A stretch of DNA of 64,000 nt from Sisyra terminalis. Lineage: Eukaryota; Arthropoda; Insecta; Neuroptera; Sisyridae. The position numbers were made by a program, and so were the translations under genes. Shown piece by piece: positions 51,101-64,000 of the stretch. Below the pieces are notes generated by a model. It searched no databases. It was not told the DNA's origin and was given only the letters and a program-made list of their open reading frames with translations. The DNA lies in contig OY292278.1 of the NCBI GenBank assembly GCA_958496175.1, positions 21,328,001 through 21,392,000 of the forward strand, in the 5' to 3' direction. Positions within the stretch are counted from its first letter, which is position 1; each line of letters begins with the position of its first letter.

Positions 51101-54100
51101 CGTAATTTATATTCATTCTTTAGCGTCATCTTTATAATTTTGCGATGCTAAACGTTGTAGATTATTAAAATAAATATCAAATACTTTAATGAGAGTTGTA
51201 AAATCGTTATTAATTGTTATTGGCAAAGGGAATAATTTTTAGTTGAAGAAAATATCGTTGAGGTAATTTTAATGGAATCAATGCGGCATTTACGAGGCGA
51301 ATTTAATAGGTAGATACATGTTAGATGGAAAAATTAAGCTGAAGTTGTGTTTAGCATGGTTTTTAATTTTTTTTCCATAGAATATCCGGTTTATGGAACG
51401 TCTTGCGGCGACTAAAAATTGAAATTAACTGTAATGAAAACGCTGTTATTGTCTCTGTTGCTCTCCCGGCTGATTATGAGTTTAAAAATAGAAAAAAGGC
51501 GAATGAAAAAAAGTTAATATTTGATACTCCGTTATCAGAAGTGCAGCATTAAAATACATATTGACTCAAAGCCAACACACTAAAATGCGATTTTTTTTCC
51601 GACGATCTTTTGCAATAATAATTTCGAGTGCAATGACCAAATGAACGAAACAAACAGTCTGTCCAAACAACATTTCAAATCTGATACATACGTACAGTAA
51701 TTCAGAGAGAGACAGCAAATGGGGAACAGAGAGAAAAAATTTTTTATAAAACTTTGCCTTTCAATTCGATGCAATTAATATCAAAATGGAAAAAAAAATA
51801 TATAAAAAAAAACAATCATAATTATTTTATTGAGGCTATGTCAATGAAATAAATACTTTTTAATCAAATTGGGACAAATTCATTGAGATTTTTGCTCTCC
51901 GATCCTCCTATCAACCAAAATGACAATAGTGATGTTTTTTTTTTAATTTAAAAATATTTTTTTACAAATTTGGATCAAATTAAGCCAAACAAAATTCTAC
52001 ATCAATTTTATTTCCAAATAGATTTTGTTTTCACTATTGATTAAACGCATGCGCAGCCTACGCATTAGAATAAATATAACAGATTAATACAAATTCTCAG
52101 AGGACTAGGTCAAAAATAAGCAGTTAAAACTTGATTTTTACTCGCGACGTTTCGGCCCCTTTATTGGACCTTCCTCAGGTGTTTATTAACGATTGTTTAT
52201 GAACGCCTGAAAAAGGCCCAATAGAGGGGCTGAAACGTCGCGAGTAAAATCAAGTTTTAACTGCTTATTTTTGGTCCTAGTCCTTTAAGAATTGGTATTA
52301 ATCTGTTATCATCAAGAAATCTGTTATCATCTGAAATTTTACCATAATAAATAAAAAAAAATTGAGTAGCACTTTTTTGAAAGAATATTAGAGACCAAGG
52401 GCGGATTTAGGGGGGAAGGGGTATTTTTGTGTACTGTGGAGATTCCATAACAGTACATACTTAGAAGCAAATCAAATTATTCAAGTTGTGAAAATATATG
52501 AATAAAGTAACAGAAAGAACATTAGTGAAGCTCTAGTCTATTTCTGGCTGGAATTGCGATTTTTTTTCGTGATCCCTTTCACGCTCTTGCAAATGAAAGA
52601 TGATATTGTGCCCCCCCCCAGAAAAAAATCCTGGATCCGCCCTTGTTAGAGACCCTATACCGATTAGCCAACAAAATTTAAAAGTGTGAATTTTCCGATT
52701 TTTTTTTTTGCCAATCGACGGGAAATCCTTCGTAGAGGTTTGTGAAAGAAACCGTTTCGTTTGTGACAGAATAGTTTAGCGGTAATTAATTAACTACAAA
52801 AAATTAATTATTTAGTCATTAATATAGTAAAATGTTAAGAAAATAAGGTTTTAAGCAACATATAATAACAAAAATGCAGGAAAATTTAAAAAACGATTGG
52901 TTAAAACTGAAAGCAAAGTTAAAGAAAACTAAACAGGACGTCCCCCCTTCGAAAAAAAATGGAATAAAAAAGACATTTACGAAATTAATTTTTTTTTCTC
53001 AAATTTTATTTTTTCAAAATTTTCCAAAAATAACAAAATCGAAACATAATTAAGCACTTTTTCTCCCAAATTTTATCATCGTTTGTGAAAATTAATGTGT
53101 GACAAGTTTGTTTATTGTTGTTAAGATTGTCGCTAGTTTGGAAAAATTGGCTGAATCAGAAAGTGGGGATTTTTTTTCCGAATTTCAAAAAACACTCAAT
53201 GTTCTACTTTGGATATATATTTTTAAAAAATTTTTGTGAGAAAAATTGATTTTCACAAACGATGAAAAAATTTAGGAGAAAAGCGTGTTTAATTATATTT
53301 CGATTTTTGTTATTTTGAAAAATTTCAGAAAAATATAATTTGAGAACTTGAGAGGTAGAAATTTCTATAGATTGAAAGAAATACTCTTTATGTGTGATTT
53401 AGAACTTTCTGAAATCTTATTTTAGTTTCTGGTAAGAGAAGCTTAACTATTTATATCTGCTTAATAAACTAAACTAAAGAAACCATAGTATCACTGATTA
53501 CTTTTAGCCAAATGCAACCACTTAAAACTAACTATTTATTAATCCCTAATATTTGTATTATACCTAATTTTATTTATAGATAATTATATTTTCATTTGCT
53601 ATTAATATTATGGAATAGGTATTTAACTTTTAAAAATTTTTTTTCAATATAAATTTAATTAAGCGTTATTATCATTCCCTGTACCATGAAATACTAATTA
53701 GTGGTGGTGAATACTGTTATGTATGAAGAATATGCATGACGCGACATTGCTAACAATTTTATCATTTGAGAACAAAAATAAAAGAGACTAATAATAGATT
53801 TCCCATTATAGATATTTCCTCGACAACTATTGTACGAAAATTTTCTTACAAGTAAATTGCTGATTTTCTTCAATTGATGCTATTTAAAGTCAAATAGGGA
53901 AGTTACAAATACTTTATTTCACTAAATGATTCTAACATTGATATTCTTAAACTAGAATCTTGAATTGTGGTTATTATTTATATTAATAACTTTTAATTAC
54001 TTAGGAAAAATATACGCATTATTTTTTTTTCATTTTTAAATATGACATCCCAGTTTTCTGTATCAACATATCTATGGGGAAGCTGCACATAAACGACAGT

Positions 54101-57100
54101 TGGTAAACATGCAACAGTTGGCAGTAATTCTCTTTCACTTGTTATGAACCGAATAGAATTAAATAATAGGAAGAAGAACGGGCAATATGAGATATTAAAA
54201 ACTGTTTATTTATAGATATGTGCTAAAAGAAATTAGCAAAAAACCATTTTGATTAGTTATACTTTGAGTGATATAAAACTTTTAAATTATAACAATGGAA
54301 TAAAATCAATAATGGTCATAAGGACAAAATAACATAAGAAAATTTTCTACCTTTCATCAAAAGATGAAAATTTCATTTTTCGAGTATTTAATGCTTACGA
54401 TGGATTAGTTATGACATATTGTCATATAGGTCAATATAGTTGTGCTTAGATACAGTGACGGATTTACAAATTTGTCGCCAGTAGGCTAAATACAACTTTT
54501 GCCGCCCCTATTGACCTCTGTAATTCGATTCCCTATTTCGCAAGGATATTAATTACATTTATTGTATCAATGAAATCAATGGAATTTGTACTCTATCACC
54601 GCTGTAACATCAAATTTGCCACCCTAGGCTTTAGCCTATTCAGCCTGCGGGTAAATCCGCCATTGCTTAGACAAAACAGAACAAAGCGACAAAACAATAC
54701 TAATAGAACTCCAAAGATATATGTCGTGAGTTTAGAATAATGGATACCAAACTTTTTTAACCATCGATCCCTAAATAATTTTTCAAATTCTCCATCGACC
54801 CCTATATAAGTAATTTTCTGTTAATTTAAAGGAAAGTTTCAGTGTTTGTACATTTTTGTATGATTTTAAATATTTATTATAGTAAAATATTTGAAAATAG
54901 TTATATACAAATATCTTAAGGTAAATATCTAAGAACTTATCATTTAAATCATTTAATTGCTTACGCGGCTAGGTATGAGTTATTTGTATATTAAGAACTG
55001 TTTTTTCTTCGACCCCCTAGATCAAAAAGTGTGTTAAATCGACCCCAAGGGGTCTATATCGACCAATTAGACAACCCCTAGTTTAGAAACTTTCAAACTC
55101 AAAAATATACAAAAATATAAATATATTTATATCGAAAGAAAATATTTGTTATAAACAATACAAAAATGTCATGTGGATTCTACTGAAATAAATTTGGATA
55201 CATTTGAAAAATAATTAAAAAATTACAAAAAAAAATGTAAAATTATATGAAAATTCTTCCTCACCCCTTTCTAAACAAATTCGGGGCATAAATACATCAA
55301 CTTGTTTGCATTCTAACAATTAAATGAACTTCTTATGCAAAATGTATGCAACAAAATTGGTAAAAGCCAAAAAAAATTCTCTCCAAAGTTTATGTAAGTC
55401 TATTAAGCCATTTTCACTGAACTTTATAGCCAAATTTTTCGTTAATTCGACTGAATTTCGTAAGGCATTTGCATAATTGGAAATTTATAAGGAGCCTTAT
55501 AACTGCATAGTATTATGAGTTCCGAATCAAAAGTACAAATCTGAAATTTTTATGCAATCGTACGTGAAGAAATGCACAAAAGTGCATCTCATTTCACTTT
55601 CTTTTGTTATGAATTACTTTTTCGTTATGCATTTTATTATTTTAATATGAATTGAGTTGAAAGTGAATGTATATACACTAAAACTGGAAATTTGGAACGT
55701 TGGTGTAATATTACTATATCTATATGCATAGTGTATACTATATATGATATGTGTAAATGCATTCATTCAGTGTTCAGGGCAATAAACGGCCCCTTTCTCA
55801 TTTCGTAAATCCACTAACTAAATATTTTTACACTTGATTGCGAATTTCTCTCATTTATGCTCATTTTACGACCCTAGCGATTGCATTTTCTTATCAAACT
55901 ACTTTTCATAATTTTTAAACATTCTTCTCTACTAATTTGTCAATCGAATTTATCGTCAGTTACTTAGGAATCAACCAATAAAAACTTATCAACTTTTCAC
56001 TAATAGATTGATTATAGGCTTTGAAAAAGTAATTCAACTTTCAACAGGAAATCGCGAATTGAATTAAAAACAAAGTAGAAAATGCGCGGTGTCAGATATT
56101 GATGTCGCTAAAAGGGACATGAACCACCAATTTCATCTATTATTTGAAAATTAGTAACTTTCTGAGAAATATTCCACAGCCCAACGCTGACAAAACTAAC
56201 AAATAGCAAAAATTGGTCATTGATTGAAAATGAAATGACAGTTGAAACCAATGACAACAATCAGTTAGTTGAAAATTGAGACAATAATTATTATATTTGT
56301 ACTCATGTATATGTCTTTGACGCCATACATACATTTATCTATTATATTGACATTAAAAGCAATTTTAATGTTTTAATTAATTAATGGGGGCACGTGCCCC
56401 CCCCTTAAGTCTTAAGTTTACTATTAGTCTTAAGTATCCAGCACAGATTTACTACTACTTCTAGTAATAATCACGAACCATTAATATTAGTAGTTTTATT
56501 ACTATCCCTAGAAAAATTGACAAAGTTTTAAATAATTATTTCAACCGTTACCACATTTACTAAGTGGTATAAAAAAAACTAAAATTTAAGGGATGTTCAG
56601 AATGTATATTTTGATATTTTCTTTGCTAATCAATTGATTTTTACTAACATGGCACTAAAAATGTGCACATTATAGATGCCAAAACGTTGATACTATTGAG
56701 GCTGATTATGTCACTGATTTAAAATCAATAGTTGTAACAAAAGTTTGTGTTTTACTTGTACGTTGAAAAAATGACATTCTTTTCCGGTACACCTAATATT
56801 TATCTACCTATCATTTTGCTTTAAGAATAGAACTCATCTATTTAGCTTTTCTTTTTGATAGTCCATTGACAATAGTTCTTTCTTCGTTACCATTTAATTT
56901 TCTCCATTCGTATCCAGCACAGATTTACTACTACTTCTAGTAATAATCACGAATCATTATTATTAGTAGGTTGAAAAACATCTTAATTTCATGTCTTTTT
57001 ACTACCCCTAGAACAAAGTTACAAAATTTAAAAAAAAATAAAAAATACCACCAGCTTTACTATTGTATAAATGTAGCATTAAAATATCCATGCATCAAAT

Positions 57101-60100
57101 TCTATAATTTATTTTTCACGTAAAAGTTTATTTTGCCAGTGGTTCCTTGCAATTGAATATTTCATGATTGCATACAAGTGGCGGTTTCATAACTTATGTA
57201 ACATATCATTTACATGGAAGTTGAAAAACGTTTTTTTGAGGTGAAAAATGAAAAAACGCCTCTTTTTTTTTGAATATTGACATAGCAAGTGTTTGTCAAT
57301 ATGGTTCATCAATATGTAATTTAGTCGAATAATGATCAAGAATAATAAAAACCGCAACAAAATGTAGCCGATTTCGATTCCGATTCCGTCCAGTGTTGCA
57401 TTTACATTTTGTGCATTTACATGCATTTGTAGGTCATATAGAGGGAAACAGCCGCACAGACGGACGGACAGACATTAACATTTGTATATATTGTTCGATC
57501 TGTACGTATTGTGGTGTGTGCACATGTGTTATTGTGATACCACACGACGCCAATGTTATAATGCAAGTGCATGTGCAACTCTCGTTAAAACTGCAACGAT
57601 CAACAAAACTGCATACAAACATATAGCCACACATATGCACAAACATACGCCGATTCCGATCCACATCTAGTCGATCTATCTATCGAATCAAGAACTCTGG
57701 GTTGGGACCGCACAAATTAATTAATCGTCCGTTTTAATGACTTTTCTGTGTCAATGTTTGACGTCTATTGCACCTACGCGGCACCTACCCTTCACCTTCC
57801 ACTACGTCTACCTTCCGATAATAACATCATAATACCATATTGCACTGTGTTCAAGCACCAAACTCAATTTTCATCGAATCACTTCATTAATAACTAGCAA
57901 TTTTATTTGAGCTTTTTTCATCAATCTCAACAGGCTTCGCAAATTTGTTGCCAACAAATTGAACAAATTCAATTGATTATCATCCCGAAAAAGCTGCAAA
58001 AGCTCCCTTTGCATCATTGTTTAATCAAGTTGGACTGATATTGACCAGTTCTTGTACCATTCAATTATTTTCAAACTAAATACCAATTAGTCAATGATAG
58101 TACTATGTTGTACTACAAGTGGCAAAAGTTTTTTTTTTTGACAAGTTAAAATGGTCATTAGCAATACAATTCCAAAGCTTGTCTAATCAAATGATATGAT
58201 TCGTTTATTTTGAAAGTGGCGTAAGTCCATTTCAAAGACGATCTATATGCCGATTCCTCTTCTTGCAACTAGAACAAAGTATGTTAATTATTTAACTGCT
58301 AAGTTTTGACAAATTACTGATTTTAGTTGTTAACAAAAACGCCAATTATTCCCTCCTCCTTAGTATCTTATGTTCCTATGGTTAAACATGATAACTAATG
58401 GACTTAACTCACTTTCAAAATAAATGGTTCATATGACGACCGCATTGATTTACACAACGGCAACTGAGGATATTTAAGATATTTTTTACGATCGTTTTTT
58501 AAGATCAACCAAAAAGTCTACTGGATTGTTTAAAATTTACTTGTTTCGAAAATCGAATCCAATACTTACTAGTTTTGGAGCGGTCACCTAGACCACTCGG
58601 TCACCAATAGGCTCATGAAACAATGTAAGCCTAATAATAATTAGCTTTAATGGATAATTTCTCAATTTCTTCTTTATTACGACGCGTTTCAACAGTTTTT
58701 GATTGTCATCATCAGGTAATGATTATTTGGCTCAAGTGTACACCCACAATCTGGCAACGTTGCATTTTCGACTTTGTTTTTAATTTAATTTGCGCTATTA
58801 TTGTTAATTCAATTCTAATATGATATAATTCTTTCTTTTGTGGCTAAATTTTCATTATGGACCGATTTAATCGCGAATTAAATTAAAAACAAAGTCGAAA
58901 ATGAAACATTGCCAGGTTGTGGGTGTGCTAAAGTACATATGAGCCGATTATTTTGTCAATTGTAAACAAATTTCATATAAGTTATTTGTTTTATTATAGT
59001 TTGTCGTTAAGGAAACGTTTGTTGAAACGCGTCGTAATAAAGAAGAAATTGAGTCTCATAAGACATATATTATCATCCATTAATTCATTGTGACTCGGAA
59101 ATAAATAAAATACTTAACAATGTGAATAATTAACTTTTTTTTAATTGTTTTTTACCGTCGCTTTATAACTACTAAGATTTTTAGCGACTCTAGGGTTAAT
59201 AAAAATCCGTAATCGAGAAATATCGAAAATTTGCTAACCACGAGATTCGAATCCAACAAGCTTGGGTACTCTCAAGTACATATACAGTATAACCTCACTA
59301 ATCCGTCACTTCGATAGATCGGCACGTCCAATAATCCGGCACCCTCCACCCACGCCTCCCTCGCTCTTCTACATTTATTCCCTCTATAAAATGCTTTATT
59401 TTATTCATTACCTATGACTTTTTCACTATAATCCAGTAATCCGAACATTCCAATAATCCGGAACCTTCCGGTTTTTAACAGTGCAGGATTAGGGAGATTG
59501 CGCTGTACTCCCAAACACAGTTTGGGAGCGGTTACCTAAACCACTCGGCCACCAGTAGACTAAATAACTTTTGTTGTTATATATTTAAACAGTCAATACT
59601 CTCGACTTCGTCCGCGTAACATAATAAAACGTCAAAATATTATTAAGTACTATCACTACCTATCGAGAAATATATATCTCAATTATTTCAATCCCCTTCC
59701 TTTAAATAAAAGCTATACCAATATCACAAAAATCCCTTCTTACCATCTCTGAAAGCTTTCGTACGTGTATGTATAAATAACCCACACACGTATAATTTAA
59801 TTCAGTGCTTCTCAAACTTTTTCATATCATGTCCCTTTAAACCAGAAAAAAAAATGCTAGGCTTCCCTCCGCAAAAATTTAGTGAACAACCATCCTTTAT
59901 TTGAGACTATTGGTGGCCGAATGGTCAAGGGGATCGCTCCACAACTGGAAAATATTGGGTTCCATCCTCGTATTGATATTTCTCGATTTAGGGATTTTTA
60001 TTAATTATAGAGTTGCTAGAGACGTTAGTAGTTATAAAGCGATAGTAAATAACAATTACAAAAATAGTTTATTTATGTACCATTAATTCATAAAGGTACA

Positions 60101-63100
60101 TTTTTTACTAGATGATGCTAATATGATGATGTTAATATAAGAAGAACAAACCATAATGAAACTCCGTACTTAATCTCTCGGTATCTAAGTTAATTTTTAT
60201 GTTACAAGATACAGTTCCTTTTGAAAAGTATCTAAGATATAAGGTATTTTTTTTTTAGTTAAAACAATTTTAATTTTTACGGAAAAGAGTACGATTCTTT
60301 CATGATTTGTTTAATAATTGGTGTTGGTAACCTGGAGCATACTTGTGGTTCTTGATTAGTTCAATAATTTATATTAAAAAAATAATATTGCAATTGCCAA
60401 AATAAATACATGCTTCATAGTAAATATCGCTTGTATTACTTACTTTTCTAGTACATATTACCAATCTATGAACTGAAATTTGGTTGTTTAAAAATAATTG
60501 ATCATATCGGAGAAGAAATGAATCTTTATTCTCAAAAGGTTACCGAACCCTAAACTATAAGATCCAATACTTCCATTTACATGAAAAAAAATTGCCAATT
60601 TAACAGAATTAGTTAAAATAAAATTTAATCTTTCGGTACCTAAATTACTTTTCAATATCTAAGATACTTTTTAAGTTACAAGAAACAGTTCCTTTTGCTA
60701 AGTATCTAAGATACTAGGTACTTTTAGTCAAAAAATAAAGGAACTAAGATACAGTATCTTAGATACTTTAAAGCAATTAAGTTACTGTAAAGTAACTAAG
60801 ATACTTTTTTCTGACAGCTCTGGCCAGTAGGTCATAATTTTTATTGGTTAGAGCTTTTGTCTTTTTGAAAGCAAAACTATATACTTTATAACAAAAAATA
60901 GCGTAATTTTCTTGAAGATTCGTTAGTTCTTTATCAATTACTTCTTGGAAGAAGAAATCCCTGACAGTGAAAGAATTTCTGTAATATTAACCATATTTTG
61001 AGGAAAACACGGATCGATGAATCACACGTGGACTTAATTCTTCATTAGGAAATTCTAACTTTTTGATTTCTACCCCAATTACAATAAGAGTTTAACTCGT
61101 AAATTTCTTTCATTATATTCGTCTCTTCTTTTGCGGATAAAATTACTTTGCGGATAATTTTCCCAGTTGGAGTCCGTTCGCCGGTTTTAACATTGAACCG
61201 AACGCTCCAGACACCAAAATTAAATTTTCAACTTACCGTAACTGATATCAACACATTTTACAGAAATTCTTCCCTACCAAGTGTCGACAAACACAAAAAA
61301 AGACAAGCAAATTATTGTACTTATCGTACAACCACAAACATGTGTACCTACATATTCAACATATTGAAAATGAAAAATCGTCCTCGGGCAGATTTACATT
61401 GTAACCATTTTCCCTACGAAGGTCACACCATAAATACGGGCAATTAACTAATTAAGCCCTTACATACAAAGTTGTGGAACATCTGCCCAAAATACGTTAT
61501 AGTATAAAGACTGGAAAGAAAAAAGAAAGGCACGTGGTCGCACCAAATTGAGAAAAAGACTTTCGATTTCTTCAGCAGCTGATAACAGATCGGCGATAAT
61601 GATGTCTACGTTTTATTGAATTTTTAAATTGGTCACCCATCAATCAACTATGATACCTAAAATGTGTACATTGTACATACTTCGAACATATTTCTGTCAA
61701 TATTAATGAAAAACGACTATATATTTCTATAAAATATGAAACCACTTTAGAAAATTGCTTGATTACCCAAAATAACTATCCAACATTTACGGATTGGAAT
61801 ATCAAATTACTGACTGATGTCTTTGCCTAAAGAACATAAAATTGTGAAACTAATACTTTTATAGAAACATTTTTTCCGAAACATTTCTTTATAATCTTTA
61901 TCCTGTGGTTCCAAACGAAAAACAATGCATAAATGTTGAATAGAGCAAAAAATATTCACTTGTAATTCAAATATCTACTTCTCTACGTAAAGAGTGTATG
62001 GTCCCTTTGATATTGTAAGACGCTACTAATCTTAAAAACAAAAAGCTAATCGAAAAATTTAAATTTAGTTTTACTATTTGTCTTTAAATATATAGGTATC
62101 ATCCTATTTCAGAGATTATTATATAAATAAACTTTTCAAAAAGCTTTATGGTAGGTCATTTAAGAGACTTTTTTTTTGCAATTTTCACAAAGATATATCG
62201 GGATTTTCTAAGAATTGTATTGCGTTTACGTTTTCGAGTCCTTTTCTTTGGTGAAAATCAATAATCACTTAATAAAACATAAACGAATTACAATTTTACA
62301 AACATTTTCTCAGATAATCTCTTTGTTGAGTTAATTATTTTATATATTGAATGAACTACTCTTGTATGTATATTTTTGATTTCTGAAAACGGCTTTAACA
62401 AGTTTGATGAAAATTTCTTATTTATCTGAATAGTTGTCTTCTATAGAGAAACGAAATTTTTCACGAAAAATTTTAAAAAATTGTGGCGCCATCTTTTAAT
62501 ATAAATTTTCACTATGTGCCAATATGACATATAGACTCATTTAACAATCAGTTTCAATTGTTATTCTGTTTTCTTTAAAAACTTTAAGTAATAAATTCTT
62601 CTTCGCAAATATTTGGTATCTTACCTAAAAATTCGAATTTAACGAAAAAAAAAACGCCGAGTTGAACTCGGTCGTCCAGGTTCTAATATTGGTACAACTA
62701 AGTTCTACCAGTTCCTGATTTACGGTACTCTAAGGCCATATTTCTAGAACTTTCTATTCTTCATTGCTGATAATGGAATGTTCGAAGAATTTCGAAGATT
62801 CGGTCGCCTTTACTGATTAATTTTCGAACAATTGAACAAATATTTCAGCTTGTTCCAGGCCATTTTTTATTTTGAAATGGATATTAGATTCGATAAAAGA
62901 GGAACGGAAAGTTCCCTGAAAAGAGTAAGAAGAAGAATTTTATCGTAGATTCATTTAAAAAAAGGAGAAGATTAACCTGAAGGATCCTTTTAAAGAAAGC
63001 CTAGGAATCAGTGCAAGATGAAGTAGAATCATACGAAACTAACTTGTATTTATATCAAAAACGGTAGAAACTTTAGTATTTTTAAATAAAATGTTTTGGC

Positions 63101-64000
63101 AGATTTTAACTAATTTCTTCTTCATGTTCTTCCTCCTTAGAGATTGGAAATCATTACTTTTGAACTACAATTTTACTTTTGAAGCTGCAGTCCAAAATAA
63201 GTCGGTTCTACGTCCTATATTCCTTATACATTGAATTCATAAACACAATAATAGACCCAAATCAAAGTTCTTTTTTCTGTCACTAGCACCGCAAATATTT
63301 AGAATATACCTAAAGTTTTAAGAAGATTTTCCAATCTTGTAATGCCTGATGGAAAATGTGTCAAGATATGGCGCCGCCATTAGTATATTTGCAGTACTAA
63401 CTTAAACCAAAACTATAGGTAACTAAGATAACATAAGTTAGTACGCCAGACATTCGGCGGCGCCACATCTTAACACTTTCTCCATCGTATAAAATATTTG
63501 AAATTCACAATTGTTTCAACAACACCACTTCCCCTGTAATGATTTAAATGCGTACTTCTGAAAAGTAGCGCACTCTACCGGTACAAGACCTCAAATTGAT
63601 GCCATTTTTTAGCATTACCTTTGGACTCTTTGTATCTATAATTTGTGCTAACAAATATCGTAATCGGAGGAGTTTCAATCCTTTTAGTTGGCTATTTAAT
63701 AATAAAAAGGCAAATTTTCAATTCTCGAAACTCTACCACAAGTGGATGAGCTTTAATTTGAGGAACATCAACTTCAAAACAGCTCTACACTATTTTTATG
63801 TAATCCCTAATTTATTATGGTCTGTAGTTTATTGCCTATTTATATTTAGCTCTATTTTTTGTGCTAAAAACCACTCATACTTTAAGTACTCTAAATGGGA
63901 AAATGTACAATGCAATTGAATAGGGAGCGACTGAAGTGGCTCGCCAAACAAAAAATTGTTTTTTATTTAAAATTTTGCCATAAATTTAATTCAAAACCAC

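Overview
This window looks like an AT-rich (about 70% A+T) stretch of a metazoan nuclear genome. An insect is most likely. The frequent short TAGGTACCTA-like strings and the general composition recall a hemipteran such as an aphid, but nothing here proves the order. It contains no bacterial-style operons and no rRNA or intact tRNA gene. The longest open frames are about the length chance gives at this base composition.

I can support only one piece of protein-coding sequence: a short plus-strand initiator exon at 19689-19809 (40 codons plus one base). It has an in-frame stop directly before its ATG and a 5' splice site at its end. About 17.6 kb upstream is a CpG-rich promoter-like block (about 1030-2082) that ends at a GTAAGT donor. 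The exon's own acceptor (TTTTGTTTTAG at about 19637-19647) is fused directly to GTAAGT, which is the layout of a recursive-splicing ratchet site. The simplest reading is that most of the window is intronic or flanking DNA of one large plus-strand gene, with possible alternative promoters near 18.9-19.3, 33.1-33.6 and 47.2-47.9 kb. Later exons were not found.

Everything else that can be recognised is mobile or repetitive. There are twelve copies of a tRNA-derived SINE, several with target-site duplications (TSDs). There are seven copies of a palindromic hAT-like MITE with 8-bp TSDs, three copies of a GGCGCC-containing palindromic MITE, and four copies of a TIR-less dispersed repeat. Several other hAT-type and two pogo/Tigger-type non-autonomous elements are present. 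A 1.8-kb complex tandem array lies at 2.1-3.9 kb, and four local two-copy tandem duplications with units of 116-267 bp are scattered through the window.

The most interesting component is a set of unrelated long inverted repeats at 23.8, 31.2, 40.0, 52.2 and 58.7 kb, with weaker relatives at 5.3, 14.8 and 40.7 kb. Each carries a hammerhead-ribozyme-like core: CTGANGA, one extra base, a hairpin, GAAA, a self-complementary ACGT/ACGCGT/ATACGTAT block, and usually C. The element at 39895-40352 is the best preserved. It has about 170-bp arms, the motif on both strands and a perfect 13-bp flanking duplication. This resembles the non-coding ends of Penelope-like retroelements, which are known to carry hammerhead ribozymes. 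No reverse transcriptase is encoded here, so these would be non-autonomous.

Nesting is common. A palindromic MITE sits inside the 58.7-kb ribozyme element, a pogo-like element inside a SINE (59.1-59.6 kb), a Tigger-like element inside a ribozyme-element relic (14.8-15.4 kb), and a ribozyme fold-back inside a hAT element (23.6-24.2 kb).
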